This document shows positions 35,126 to 49,018 of a DNA stretch of 64,000 nt, piece by piece (position 1 is the first letter of the stretch; every line of letters starts with the position of its first letter). A model generated the notes under the pieces. That model saw only the letters and a list, made by a program, of their open reading frames with translations, made no database searches and was not told the DNA's origin. The stretch is from Cryptomeria japonica. Lineage: Eukaryota > Streptophyta > Pinopsida > Cupressales > Cupressaceae. The translations under genes were made by a program, and so were the position numbers. The stretch is from NCBI RefSeq assembly GCF_030272615.1, contig NC_081409.1, positions 476,504,573 through 476,568,572 of the forward strand. The letters are read 5' to 3'.

Positions 35126-36274
35126 TCTCATAATTGACCGACAAATGTCATCTTTTTACTCATTTGTTGCATAAGAAAGTTCCCTTCAAGTGGGATGAAA
35201 CATGTGAAGAAGACTTTAATCAATTGAAATCATATTTAATGAATCCCCCTATATTGATGTCACTAATAGCAGGAAAACCACTTTTACTCTACATATCAAC
35301 TATTGAGGTATCTTTCTAGCACAAGAAGATTCTACAAGAAAAGAAAGAGCTATTTAATACATCAGCAGGACACTAAGTGGCTATGAACTTAATTGCATAT
35401 TCATTGAAAGAGCATGTTTGGCAGTGGTATTTTCTTCTAAAAAATTGCAGCATTATATATTAACATGTACAGTCAATCTAATAGCCAAGATCGATCCACT
35501 AAAATATCTTCTTAGCAAAGCCGCATTAACAAGTAGACTAGCAAAGTGGTGATGATATTGAGTGAATTTGACATTCAATATGTGGATAGAAGAGAAATCA
35601 ATGGTCAACTAATCATAGATCAATTAGTTGAAGCCCCATTACAAGATGATCATCCTATGCACATTGAGTTCTTAGATGCAAACGTCCTCACAATTACAAA
35701 ACACCCCTGGAAACTATACTTTGATGGATCTTACACTCAACATGGATCAGGGTTTGGAATCTTATTTGTTACTCCTCAAGGACAAACAACTCCAAAATCC
35801 TACAAATTGATGTTCCCTTGTATAAATAATATGGCTGAATATGAAGCATCAGTCATCAATATCAAGGTAGAAATGAAATGGAAAATCACAAAATTGCAAG
35901 TCTATGGAGACTCTCAACTAGTCATCAATCAAGTAAATGATGACTATCAAACAAGACACAAAAAGTTGATGCTATACAAGAGAATGGTAGATGACCTCAA
36001 GAAATACTTTGTTGAGATCAAGTTTGAACAAATCTCAAGGTCAGACAACAAAGTTGCAGATGCCATGGCAACTATTGCTTCGCTCCTACAAATTCCTAAA
36101 AAGAAAAATCATTACGAATTCCTAGTGGAACAATTGTTTACTCTCGCATATAACAGTCCTAATTCCCAAATTGTTTGCCATCTAGTTGGTCCTGATTCCT
36201 CAACCTATGGGAAGATCTACACCTATTTGAAAGAGAATACCCTTCCCCTTGATCAATCCCAAAACCAAAACTAA
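35126..36274 (+). pseudogene. Gypsy RT connection and RNase H remnant
   Basis: 35134-35319 encodes the end of the RT thumb/connection (KVPFKWDETCEEDFNQLKSY). 35546-36274 is a 242-residue open stretch of RNase H type: LYFDGSYTQHGSGFGI (Asp, about 35718), MAEYEA (Glu), VYGDSQLVINQV (Asp) and RSDNKVADAMA (Asp). All four active-site acidic residues are still present. It would degrade the RNA strand during reverse transcription. Confidence 0.85.
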
Positions 36275-37460
36275 AACTTTATCCATCAAGTGACCCGATA
36301 CACCCTAATAGTCGATAGGCTTTATCGATGAGGTCTTGATGGTACTCTCCTTAGATATCTTGAACATGAAGAATCCAAAAATGCTTTACGAGAAGTTCAT
36401 GAGGGTATTTGTGGTACTCATTCAAGTGGTCCTACTCTAGCTAAGAATCTCTTATGAATAGGATACTATTGGCCGAGCATGGAGAGATAATATTTTTCAG
36501 TTTGCTAAGAAGTGCAAGAAGTATCAAATTCATGGAAATCTTATACATGCACTTGCACAGGAGCTGCAACTGCTGACATCTACATGGCCTTTTGTCAATG
36601 GGTACTTGACCTCATTGGTAAGATTCATCCTTCTTCCTTAAATGGCCACAAATTCATTATCACATCCATTGAGTATTTTACGAAGTGGATTTAAGCTATC
36701 CCATTAACCATAGTCACTGGTAAACAAATATCCTCTTTCATCCTAAATTAAATTATCTATTGTTATGGAATTCCTATCTCCATTGTCACAAATAATGGTA
36801 GACCTTTTAAGAACCAAGATGTGCAAGAACTTTGTGATAGATTCCATATCCAACATATGTTTTCCACACCCTACTATTCTCAAGGGAATGGCCAAGCAGA
36901 AGCCTCAAACAAGACCATTCTAAAAATCCTAAAGAAAAATGTCAATAATGTTGGTCGTGATTGGCACATCCAACTAAACCCTTCCTTATGGGCATACTGT
37001 ACTAGAATCTGCATGCCTGTGAGAGCCACACCCTATTTCCTTGTGTATGGATCAGAAGCCATCTTACCCATTGAGGTTGAGCTACCTTCACTTCAAGTAT
37101 CATTGAAACAACTCATCCTATATGAAGAGTATTAGGTATGTAGACTACAAGAGTTGGAATTGTTGGATGAACATCTTCAATATGCTTTTGGTCACCTAAA
37201 ATTTTATCAACAAAGAATGTTAAGAAGCTACAACTAAAAGGTAAGGCCAAAGATGTTTTAGGTTGGTGACTTGGTACTAAAGGAGAATCCTCACAATCAA
37301 CAGGATCGAGAAAAGAAGGGAAAATTTGAGCCTAATTGGCTAGTTCCTTTTGTCATCATATCTGCATATGGATCTAGGGCATATTAGTTATCTACACCTA
37401 AAGGGGACCTGTTTGGAGAATCTAGGAATAGCATACACCTCGAGAAGTTCTACACCTAAG
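36275..37460 (+). pseudogene. Gypsy integrase remnant
   Basis: The H2C2-type zinc-binding part (HEGICGTHSSGPTLAKNLL, about 36400) is followed after stops by LDLIGKIHPSSLNGHKFI (first catalytic Asp, about 36607). Then comes VTNNGRPF, where the usual TDNG Asp has become Asn (about 36785), and GNGQAEASNKTILKILKK with the catalytic Glu (about 36880). The C-terminal part (KFEPNWLVPFVI and HLEKFYT) ends near 37460. Domain order RT-RH-IN is gypsy. Confidence 0.85.
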
Positions 37461-38929
37461 TCATCCAATGCACAGATAAGTATAAAATACCAAAAAAAAA
37501 AAATCCTAAAAGATCAAAAGGTGCAATAAAAACTTGTGGTGAAAACCTAGAAACAGGCGCTATTTGTGATAGATCGACTCTTCCATCTATTGGTACATAA
37601 TTCATGCATCCATCTTTCACCATCATTATACATATCCATAATAAAACCTTGTGTAAATATTAAGGCATTGCAGTAGCGTCTCACCATGGCTTGGTGATCA
37701 TTGTACATATTCATAATATAGGTTTGTTTCTAGACTAGGGGCAAAATCCTAAACCTAGTTGGGGCAATCAGCTTTGAGCTTAAACCAACAGACAACCAAA
37801 CAACAAAACTGACATTGCAAAACAAAGATCATGAAAAACCAATGAAAAACATTAAATCAAATCTTTAACACACATATTAAAGAAAAACAAAATCCAAATT
37901 AAAATCAACTAAAGGGATGATTTTATCTGACAAATGACGTGAATAAGCACAAATGTTCATCTATAGTATCTTGATTTGTGTTATCAAGTTTCCTAAGCAC
38001 CTCAAGGATGTCATCGACTAGAGGAGCAAGGATGGGGCATGATATTTTATTTGTCTATTGTTTGTGAGTTGATCTTTAGGCATATGTGAATAGGTCCAAG
38101 GATAAGGATCGACAAAAAAGATCATCGAGGACCTTTCCAATTAACATATAAAAAGGATTAACTCTTGTCTATTTAAAGCAAGCAATACTCAAGTCATCTC
38201 AGTTATTCATACCTAGATGCTTGTAAAACTTGCAAAATGAAAACCCATGTAAGTACCTAGGTCATCATGGTTCAAAAATACCTTGTTATTTGTACTATCT
38301 TCCAATATTTTAAAATCACGGTGAGATAACCAAACAAATGGCTTTTGTTGCATTCATTATCAAGTCTGCATTGATTAGCTTGCATTCACATTGCATATCA
38401 TTAAATAGATTTTTCAAGGCTCATGTCCTACATTGGTTATTTCTTCAAATCATTGTCTTTATTATTGATGATTGAGTACACTTGGTATCAACAAAAACAT
38501 TTTCATCATATTATGCATATAGTTGAATTTAAATCATTACATGTAGTTGCATTTTAATTCATAGCATTCATAATCATTCATTTAGTCATTTTCATCATAT
38601 CATTTTATGTAGTCGCATTTCAATTAATTACATTTATAACCATTCATATAAGTTGCATTGTTAGAGCATTTTCATCATATCATATCATTTCAATCAATTA
38701 AATTCATAATCATTCATTTAATTATTACATCATATCATTCATTGCATTGCATTGCATTCATAATCATTCATTTCAATATTGCACAACACATTTCATATCG
38801 TTGTATCGTTGCATACATCACATATAGATAAGTATCATGCATCACCATCTCAACATATCATATCATCACATAAGCATAAGCGTAAATAAGAAAGCATCAT
38901 AAGCATCATCAAGATACATACATTCCAAT
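37461..38929. other. Post-pol spacer with CAT-rich degenerate repeats
   Basis: After pol comes noncoding DNA with the phrase GTGGTGAAAACCTAGAAACA, usual after Tat-type pol. From about 38490 there are degenerate 70-80 bp repeats built from TTTTCATCATATCAT, GTAGTTGCATTT and CATAATCATTCATTTA. The block is cut by transposon copy B and resumes at 52385 with similar composition. Confidence 0.6.
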
Positions 38930-39370
38930 GGCAAATTTTTCACGTCGATGACCTAGGAAATGGCAAATATTTTTTACCGACTAGGAGTGGCCATGTCACC
39001 AGAACATTATCAATTTCCATCAAATTCACGGCCTAATCACCATATGTTTTATTTAATTAAATGTTTCTATACAAGGATTTCGCCAATACAATATACGGTG
39101 GACACACAGTAAATTTAATTATTTCGCCTACACTCTCTGAGGTTTCCTTAATAGACGACCATAATTCGCCTATAGGCATATGAAGATTTGTTATCCAGGA
39201 GGACCCAATTCGCCTGGCATTTTTTTGACACATGTATCCATTCACCCCAATTTTTGACAACTATATTGTATTTGCCAATTATTTGGATGACCCATAAGCG
39301 CCACGAAAATTACTTAAGCCGTGTTATAGTTAAGAGGGATTTGCCAAATATTTGTATACCATATAAAATC
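38930..39370. repeat. Left subterminal motif cluster, copy B
   Basis: Motifs of the GGCAAA/TTTGCC, TTCGCC and TTCACC class recur, for example TTTCGCCAATAC (39078), TTCGCCTA (39123 and 39164), AATTCGCCTGG (39208) and GATTTGCCAAAT (39339). Positions match copy A; several CG dinucleotides have become TG or CA. Confidence 0.5.
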
Positions 39371-39385
39371 CCCACAAAATTTGCC

Positions 39386-39406
39386 ATATAAGGATTGGTA
39401 TAAATA
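39386..39406 (+). promoter_or_regulatory. TATA box(es) of transposase, copy B
   Basis: CATATAAGG followed by GGTATAAATA, aligned with 2503-2525 of copy A. Confidence 0.5.
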
Positions 39407-39536
39407 CATTCAAAGATCATATCTATCTCTACACAATCCGGTGGATTCTAGGCTCTAAATTCGGATCAATAGCGAAGTTTCAGACCAAAGAAAATCATTG
39501 TTGTTGACTATATAGGCAACAACTAGTGACCTAAAG

Positions 39537-39761
39537 GTGAGCAATCATATTTTTGAAGTGTTATAATATTATTTTGAATTTATCTATATATGTTTGCACT
39601 GTTGAGTTCATTCTTATTCAGTGGGGACCCGTCAGTGCCAAGTGGTCAACCAAAAGATTCAGACCTCAGACATCTAGATTGTAGATCGTAGGGCCAATGA
39701 AACATATATTATAATTTATAGTCTATTATTGCTTCTTCAACAAATTTATATTTTTTTGCAG
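39537..39761 (+). other. Leader intron of transposase, copy B
   Basis: Donor AAAG|GTGAGC at 39537 and acceptor TTTTTTTGCAG| at 39761, with the start codon at 39779. About 140 bp of extra sequence relative to copy A lies inside, so the length change falls in noncoding DNA. Confidence 0.5.
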
Positions 39762-39778
39762 CCTTTATTTCATTGGAG

Positions 39779-42469
39779 ATGTCGAACAGGAAGAAGGGTA
39801 GGAAACCTGAATGTGGGGAATGCCATGAGAGGCCAACAAAATGCATAATGTTGTCTTCATACTTTGGCTTTGGAAAAGATTGTGGTGAAAATCAGGAAGC
39901 TACATCATCACAAGTACAAGTACAAAATTCACAACCTACACCGCATGTTGAAGACGGTGGCGAACCTGTTATCTCGAATCAGGATGATCTTGAAGAAGAT
40001 TATCTGGTAGATACTCAAGTTAGATGGAATGGTATAATAGACTTGGGTGATAATGCCATTGATGATAATGCACGAAAGGGGAAAAAAAAACCAAATCAAA
40101 AAAGGATCGGGAGTGGGATATGTCAGTGAGGAATTTTCAAATTAATTGGGCATCAAAGTATCCATTCATTGAACTAGTGGAGAATCCAATTGAAGGCAAG
40201 CCTCCAATAGAATGAAGGTGTAATATTTACACTTGGAAACATAACAAGGAAAGTTAGGTTGCAACTAAAATTTGAGACCATAGACAAGCATATGGGTAAA
40301 GTTTATGAAAAACAAATGATAGACGGAGTTGAAAAATCAGTGATAAGATGGAAAACAAAGGAGGAATATAAGCATGTGAGGAATGCCGAGGAATATTATT
40401 TTCATGAGAAAATACAGATGAAGCATGTTGAAGTTAAAGGTTCTATTGAAGCTAGTTTTGGAAAAGCAATGCAAATAGAACAATTGGGAAAATTTGTTCA
40501 GTTAAGTGTTGTTTTTTATATTTTGAGCAGAGGGTGTGCTATGATAGATTTCCCATCAATTAGTGGTTTATTACACTTTTTGAAAGTTCCTAACTATCCT
40601 AATAGTCACTGGTCAGTAAACAGTTGATGGGAATGGGCAAGTTGTCTTGCTGAGGTTGAAAAAGAAAAGGTAAAGCAAAAAATAAGAGAGACGAACTTTA
40701 TTGCATTTTCTTTAGACAAAGTTATGGTAGTAGACAATACTTCATGGGTATGCATGCATGTTTATACTATACACAATCATGCCCGCCAACCTCATCTACT
40801 ATCTGTTGCTAAAATGAAGGATAGTGCGATAGCAGAAATTTTATTTCAACTAGTAAACAGATGTTTAATTGAATATGGAGGTATGGATGACATGGAGGTT
40901 GCCAAAAAATTGGTGTGTGTTGGAGCAGATGGAGCTTCAGTAATGCAAGGTCACAGGAATGGTCTTTATACAAAGATTGAAACTTCTTTTGCACCGTACA
41001 TTACTGCAATTCATTGCATGGCTCACAGAATTAATCTAGCTTTTAAAATTGTGAGCAAGTATGCTTCAGTAAAAAAAATCAAAATTTTAATCAAAGAGCT
41101 CTACTCACACTTTTGTCGAAGTCCCAAGTGATTTATGGAATTTCAACACTTATTGATGGAATAATTGATGGGAACAAACTTCTCAAGGATAATGATACCC
41201 AATGGATCTCTTTGGATTGTCTAGCGCATCGAGTTTTTTTAGAATATCCATCCTTGATTGGACTATTTCACACAACTCACAGTGAATCAGAGCAACCAAA
41301 ATTTTTTGACCTCCTTCGGAGGTTAAGTAATCTAGAGACACTCTTAACTTTAGTGACTCTTCTTCCCATGCTAGATTAAATGAGGAATATTATGAAGGCT
41401 ACCCAAAAAAGAGCTCTGTATATTGCAGAATATGCTACGTTGCGTAAGATGACATGCATGACCTTTGACAATCTCTATCGAAATCAACCAACACTATCTT
41501 ATGAAAATTTTGTTAAGTGGTGGACACTCATAGATTTAAACAATCATGTTAACTTTTTACAAATCGGTGCAAATAGGGAGGTATGTGCCAATGTATGGGG
41601 AGTTGAGATACCAATGCACTTCTATTCTACGGTTGACCCCAAGGAACCAGAAAAGCGCCCCAAGAAGCAACTAGCAAGAGTTACAAGGTAAGATTTCGAC
41701 AAGATTGTTGAGTCTATAACTACTTCTATGAAGAAAATTTTCTATGATCTTTCCTCACAGATTAGAAGCAAATTCCCTCCTGACAACCTACTCAAAGCCA
41801 TGTCTATTGTGTTTCCTCAATATTGGAGCCTCAACACTGTAGCTGATTTTTGAAGTAAGCTACTGACTTTGATAAAACAATTTTGCATATCCAGAGAATT
41901 GAATGGAGTAATTATAAATGGAATATTATATGAAACTCATCTTAGAGAGCAATCATCTCATTTTGCATACACTATGAGGAAACAATATGGTAGAATGGAG
42001 AACCCCCACGAAGAGGGATCAGTAACAAGGCTTTGGAAATATATAGCTGAGAACGCAGCGTTGCGTGATTCAATGCCAGAATATTTCAAGCTTGTTGATT
42101 TATGTCTTACCCTGATATTGGGTTTGGTGGAAGATGAAAGATTTTTCAGTGCTTTGGGGTTCCTAAAATCAAAGCTAAGAAACAAACTAGAGAAAATTTT
42201 GAAAAATTGCTTGAGGCTCTATACATCTAGGTATGATGTCCACACTTTTCCTTATGGATAGGGCACTGAAAATCTGGAGGTCCAAATGTGAAAGAAGAGG
42301 TTTGGGTAACACTTCAAACCAAAGTGCCAATGGGACTATTAACTCATGTATTGGACCTACTAGTAGCATTGGGATGCAATTTAACAAAGGTATACAGACT
42401 TAGAGTGAAGAAAACACAGACAAGAATCAAGAAAGCTCTGAATTTGATGAGGATGAATGACAACTGTAA
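39779..42469 (+). pseudogene. hAT-superfamily transposase, copy B
   Basis: The start is MSNRKKGRKPECGECHERP at 39779. The same parts as in copy A are present: QLKFETIDKHMGKVYEKQM after the BED-like finger; VMVVDNTSW (about 40725); VGADGASVMQGHRNG (about 40919); CMAHRINLAF (about 41017); and the C-terminal hAT domain LVEDERFFSALGFLKSKLRN (about 42125). Lesions differ from copy A: TGA at about 40625, a one-base loss near 41150, a stop at about 41377, and TGA inside the last residues. Lesions unique to each copy indicate independent decay after separate insertions. Confidence 0.85.
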
Positions 42470-43361
42470 GAAATTGGTATTTATTAATCTTATTATTGTA
42501 TCTCATCATCCATATTACAAAAGCATATTATTATGGTTGATAATTTGATGCTATTTTATGAGTCTGTCAACTTTTTGCATTTAGAATTTAATATTGATTT
42601 GTAATTGTATTTTTCAACTTTCTATTTCTAGATTTAAAATAGCGTAATAAAAGACCATAATGTTTTTATTGATACAGAGATGTTTATGTAGACATGTTGA
42701 GAACTTAGATTTTCATTAATTCTTTCAAAATATAGCCATATGATACAATTTATTCAATACACCACTCTGTGTGATTCTCCATGCAAAAGTCAATACACAG
42801 TTTCAGAACCCTTTGCAAATGACCTTGAATTCCCTTTTATAGAAAAAAGGGAGCAACAACAGCTTCAGATCGATTTACAACATATGAAGACTCAACATCA
42901 AAATAAATTACTAAGGCACTGAACATTGAATATATCATCCCGACTGCCATCATTATCACAAACTCAACACAAATTTACATGGCCATCACAGGCCGGATTA
43001 GCAATTTAGCAATTTAACAACTACTAAATGTCTGATGTCTCATGTTCAAAAAATAGAGTTCAAAATTAAATATTAATTCAATCCATGACAAATTAAATAT
43101 AGATAATAGTAGTGCCCAAAACCTAGTAATCAGAAATAGAGAAATGTAGAAATTTTAAAACTTGGGAGAATTTGAGAATACAAATTTACAAGCTGAAGGT
43201 TTGCACTAAGCATCATAGATTCATAGGCTGGATTAGCAATAGTGAGTGTTGGTTTTTCCATGTTCATAAATTAGAGTTATTTCAAGTGATGCCAAATTTC
43301 AAACAGAAAAAACATAAAACCTTGAAATTAAGAGTAAAAGCATAAAACTGTGCAATACATA
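42470..43361. other. Shared 3' intergenic region, copy B
   Basis: AT-rich, collinear with 5464-6311. No coding signal. Confidence 0.5.
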
Positions 43362-46300
43362 CTATGAATCTTGAGATTTTTGTGCCAGTTTTTGTAGGGT
43401 ACTCCACTCTTCATCTGATGGAAGGTCAATATTATTTAAACTATGGAAATTCAACTGCAACTTCATCAACAATCCATATTTAGAAGAGTGACTTGACATC
43501 ACTATTTCACCCAATACTGCATTCAGAGTTGTAAATGGTTTGATGAATTTTCAGAAAGTTTTAGGGAGTTGTGTGCTTAGGAAGCAAGTCTAAATCAAAC
43601 TTCATTTTTATCTCCATGTTTTTTTTGTAGGCTTCTTTTCCAATAAATTTATTTGATGGGTCAATGGTCTTAGGCAAACCAATTTTAATCAAGTAGTTAT
43701 CTTTTCTTGCAGCTTCAATATCTTTTTGCCACATTCATCCATAATTTCTTATGTTTGCCTTAGTTAGTGGCATTTTTTAAGGATACGTGATGTCTTAACT
43801 GTGGCATCAATGTGGTTGTTAATTCCCTTGGATTCCAAATAGATGTCACTCGTACAGTAGACTACTTGCAAAATCTATTTTGCCATATCCTCTTTTGAAT
43901 AAACATGTATGCTCTTCTCAATGTGCTCTTTGATTTTCATATAAATTAATCGCATACTTTCATTCAATTCAAACCATTCACACAACTTGTCACTCCTTTG
44001 CATTATTTGGCCCCAAATGTTTTCTTGTATATACTTCATTGTATTTTTCATATTATCTTTCAATCTATCCTCCAAAGTTTTAATTTTATCATTTGCATTG
44101 TATAGGTCTTCTTTCATTTGTGCACATTTTTTTCTCTCTTCCTCTACTTCCTCTTCCAAATGTTTTGCTTTTTCCTTCTCATGATCCAATAGGTCCTATA
44201 TTTTTCTTATTTTGGCAGTAACAGACTCATAACTTTTGTATAATTTTTAAAAATTGGCTCTTTCATCATCAATTTTTTTACTACTTTTAGCCAGTTTTTC
44301 ACTCAGGTCCTTCAATTCTGCATCCATCTTTTCCTGCTCTACAATTTCTACTGCAGAGCCCAATTTTTTTATCCTTTTATGTAAATCGTTACACTTGTAA
44401 TTTGTTGCTTTCCTCTTTGATTTTTCATTTGCCAGGTCTACTTGTAACTTTTCTATTTGTTTCTCTAGATTATTTTTTTCTCTCTCCACCTTTAGTAGTG
44501 AAGTGTAGACCACTTCGTTAGTCCTTTTTGACACACTAATTTTGTCCACATTTTGTACTTTGGAAAAATTCATTTGGAGGGTGCTAACTTGAAATTCAGA
44601 GGGATCTATCTGACTATGTGGTGGATTTTTATCTTTATTTGGGGGCATAACAACCATGAACTCCATCATATCTTTGTGTGGGTCATATGTTGGAAATACC
44701 ATGTTTCTTGTAGGTTGTTTGTCTAAAACTTTAGTCAGGGCAACCCTATGCAATGCTCTCTTTTTGTCTTTATTTGCATTTGTTGTGTGTTCACATTTTT
44801 CATAGTAATCACGAAATTAAAAATTTGGGCTTGCTGAAGCAATTGAATGTTTGAAAGGTGAAATAGTAGAGGCTCCAGTTCCACCTATGATTGTGGTTTT
44901 AACTAATGCATTATGAGGAGTACCAACAACCATTCCTGATCCTAACCCACTGTCACTTGCATGTGTAGTTTTTATAGTCTTTTGAGGGGTCTATTCTGAA
45001 GTTGCAAATGATAGATTTGTAGTAGTAGTGGCAGTTGATATAGGATTCTAAATAGTATGACTATCTACCACTAGTGGCCTCTTGCGAGAGATATTTTGTT
45101 GTTGCACTTGTCCAACACCAAGACAGCTAGTATCAGTAGTAGTACCCAAGCCAACCCCACCAATCGCAGTGGCACTTGACTGAACACTAATAGGAATACT
45201 CCCTAGATTCCCTACCAGTGGTAGTGGCACTTGATTCACCACCAATGGGAATACCATGATGTGGTGGTGGTTGTGTATTTGAACCTATAACAAATGCAGG
45301 TGGACCTTGAGGGTAATGACTAGTACCTTTCCATGATGAATCTGATGAATCAAGTCCAATGACTAGTTTAACATGAGCTTTTGATTTTGAATCTAATGGA
45401 AGTTGTACCTCAAGTAGATACCAAATGTCTTCTCCTCTAAGACCTATACCACCACCTTCAACACTAATTTTTTCCAGAATGTTTGCCCCTTTTCTATATT
45501 TTTCTTTCATGGACTCATTGACTCCACCTAATATTTTAGGGACTATAGTTGTTGTTGGAGTGGGCTCAACCTCATACTCATTTTCATCATCACTCTTGCC
45601 ATATGTTGTTGTGGGATGATCCATATTCCACAATTTGCTAAACTCTACATCCTCGTTGATGGACTCAAATTCTACACTGGTCTTTGGTTCACCGAGATTC
45701 TACCTCATAGTCCAAAAATTATTTATTTTGGTTTGAGTCCAATAAATATCTTTACATTCTTACAGAATTGTTTTGGGAATAGATTTGTTAGATGGATTAG
45801 TAGATTTTTGGTAGAAAATGTAGGACCTCCTATTTTGGATGCCCTCCTCTGTTGTCCTCTGTGTGTGCAATTCCATAATTTGTGATGACAATTCTTCTGT
45901 TGAAATGTTATTGTCAGCGAAAATTTTCTCCATCTCTTTTTTTACCTCATCCCAGGAGTCCATGTTTCTAAGCTTTTCTAGCAATGGTTTACTTTCATGT
46001 TGACATAATGCTGAAGAGTTCCCATTTTTCTTAAGCCTTACTTGAACTACACTGATTGGATCATACTGCCAGAGACCCTCATCACCAAAGCTAAAAACTG
46101 TCAAAAAATCATCTGCCACATTGAATGCTTTTCTCTCAAATGTGAACCCTCCACATGAGAAAGGCAAGGAAGGAAATACGCTCTTATTTTTCTGACCATG
46201 AAAGTGTCTATCGGTGCTCTCCAATTATTGTATATATTCCAATGCAAATACCCTCTGTCACATGTATTGGAAGTCTGTAGGGTTTTACTGCTAATCCATA

Positions 46301-47394
46301 AAACCTTAACACAGTGTATTCTTCCATGAAGAACCAATCAACCAATTATATTTGACTTCCGAGTTGAATGCAATCTAGGCACCAGAGTGCTTGTAATTTT
46401 ATTATACATTGGTGCCGAAAAGAAGTCTACAAAATGGTTGTAGTTCTTTCTATTATCATGCATCCTTATCTTTGGTGTCCATTCATATATTGGAGATTTT
46501 GTTATGTTTCAAGTCTTCTCATTAATCTTATAATTCATAATGTGAATATTTTTGGTCTTGAATATTGCATGATACTTGGATAGAAGAAGATAGAACAAGT
46601 AGGATGAGAACCTAAATGTCTTATAGGAACCTTTTTTGATCATTAGTAATTGTTTTTGCATGGATTGAACAACGTGCTCAATAAAATTATATCTACTAGT
46701 TGACTTACACAATGGATATTAAAAATCATTTCAAGAAGGCTAGCACCCACTTCCCTATTATTTTCCAATCCTAGGCAAAATGCCAACAAGGAAATAGTAT
46801 CCCGAACCCATGGAACAAAAATGTTATAATCATAAGGAGGCTTATAATTCTAATCCAACGGAGTATCACGCATTATTAGAGCTCTAATAAATAAATCTCT
46901 ATGACTTGGATAGAGACTCTCATATTTCTCTGTCAGCTTTCCTAGGTCAATGTGGAGGTTTGAGTTTTGTGCTTCAAACCCCAGGATCAACAAACGAGCA
47001 GATTCTCCTATGTTTATGGATAGAATTTCCTCTTTTGTATTTTTATTAAAAATTTCTTTTTTATCTTCATCATAATTTTTGGCACACACCATGACAAATC
47101 CAAGGCAAGGGAATGCTTCAGGTAACACCATGCTTCCCAATCCAGCATCCCATGATGCGATTTTATTTGTTCTTTGTTTTAACTTTGTGTTGAAAACAGT
47201 AAATTTTGCCATGCTTGGATCTGCCACCTTATTAGATAATGCATATCTAATATCTATGATACACTTTTCACTATGGATAGTAGGGTCATAAATATCATGG
47301 TATTCATCAGTGAAACCTAGTGTTTTAACCAGTTCAGTTAGGTCTTCTTTTTCACTCTGCTTCCTGTTGAACTACTGCTTCCTAGTTTCCACAT
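43362..47394 (-). pseudogene. Large G-patch and coiled-coil accessory protein, copy B
   Basis: Leftward from about 47394 (LGSSSSTGSRVK). The N-terminal region is readable without the copy A frameshift (46850-47227: FTVFNTKLKQRTNKIASWD to NTKEEILSINIGE). The G-patch near 45430-45500 is eroded (KGANILEKISVEGGGIGLRG has lost the KMG). The linker is open at 45048-45257. The coiled coil at 44247-44753 and 43875-44189 keeps KVEREKNNLEKQIEKLQVDL and KAKHLEEEVEEERKKCAQMK. The C-terminal part (43362-43870) is frame-broken. Conservation of the layout between two diverged copies argues that the gene was functional when the family moved. Confidence 0.7.
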
Positions 47395-47899
47395 TGTTGT
47401 TATTGTTAATAAATCAAAATGATGCTAGATACAAACCTAAAAATGCTAACCTTCAAATTGAACCACGAGATTAAAAAAAGTAAAAAATGTGAGATGTAGG
47501 TGTTCTAGATTTTACCCAAAATTTCTATTTCACTAGATTGGCGCAAACAGACTATGTTGCAACTTGTATTCCTCAATCTAGTAGCCATTTCTAAATCTCC
47601 CTAGATTTACTGGTTTGTCCATGAAATGAAATATGATTATGAGTCACTTATTTTGTAAACACTGAAAAGTACAAAAGTAATACCTAAAGGGCAAAATTTC
47701 TAGAATCATGTTGTAATTTTATATATTATTATTAATATCTATTCACCATCGAAGGACAAAACATTCATTTCTTCAGTCTTAATTGTGAGGATAGTGGACA
47801 TGTCACCATACTTGAGTGACGAGTCACTTTTTCGAACTATTTTTGAATTCTTTTTAATCGTTTTTGAATTCTGCCTGAAATAGAGCTTAATTATATAGA

Positions 47900-48625
47900 T
47901 AATTAAATGTAAAACGTTCAATTCTAGGTCAAGTTCTCAAAAATGTGTTTACTTCCCACATTAAACCGAAATCCACCCTAAGTCGTTAATCTGTGCTCAT
48001 CCAACAGGTGATGGTATTTGTTGTTAGTTGTCATGGGTCCCATGACTTTTGCCATTTTTCGGACACGTCACTAGACTCGAGTCACTTTTCCGGACTATTT
48101 TTGAAGTCTTTTTAACCCTTTTCAACTTCCGCCCGAAATAGAGCTTTATAAACTTAATTATAGTTAATTAAATATAAAATATTCAATTCTGAGCAAAGTT
48201 CTCACAAATGTGTTTACTTCCCACATTCGAGTTGAAATCCACCCTAAGTCATTGATCTATGTTCATCCAATAGACAATGGTGTCTGTTGTCAGTTGTCAT
48301 GGGTCCTAGGACTTTTGCCATTTTTTTGCCACATCAAAAGACACGAGTCACTTTTTGAGAATAATTTTGAAGACTTTTTAATCCTTTTCAACTTCTGCCC
48401 AAAATAGAGCTTATTAAATTTAATTTAAGTATACAATTGAAAATTTAGAATTTAACTATACTTAATTAAATGTTTATCATTATGGAAGTCTTCCGTTAGA
48501 AGTTTGCAAAAAATGTTTATCGTTTATGGAAGTTTTCTATTAGAAGTTTGCAAAAAATGTTTATCATTCCCACATTTGGCCAGAAATACACCTCACATCG
48601 TTGATCTATGCTCATCCAATGGACG
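47900..48625. repeat. Spacer array, three modules, copy B
   Basis: Modules anchored at CCCACATT near 47954, 48222 and 48571 share AAATCCACCCTAAG, the CGTT(A/G)ATCT...CATCCAA pair and GGTCC(C/T)A. They are the same units as in copy A, with half as many copies. Confidence 0.7.
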
Positions 48626-49018
48626 ACAATATATAGCTTTATAATGAATTGAATATATAATTTAAATATGTGATAAGTTTTGTATTGTATTACTTGGAAA
48701 CAAAATATTACAAATATGCAAGTATAGGTGGTATAGTAAAACCACCATACTTCTACCACTGCAAAAAACACTCCCAAGGGCCAAAACCACCATTCCCAAC
48801 AAAAAATAAAACCCTACTACATGCAAAAACCCTAGAATTCCAATTCGGCGTACCAAAATTTGTAGCACACATCCCCCCATACATACAAAGTTGGGTCTGG
48901 GGAGAAAATGGACATGGAACAAAAAGATACAAATAGATTAACCTAGAAATGGCCTGTACTCTAGATCATCATAGAATTCTGAGAGTCGCTTCATTTCTTG
49001 GGTAGTCTCGGGTCTCGG

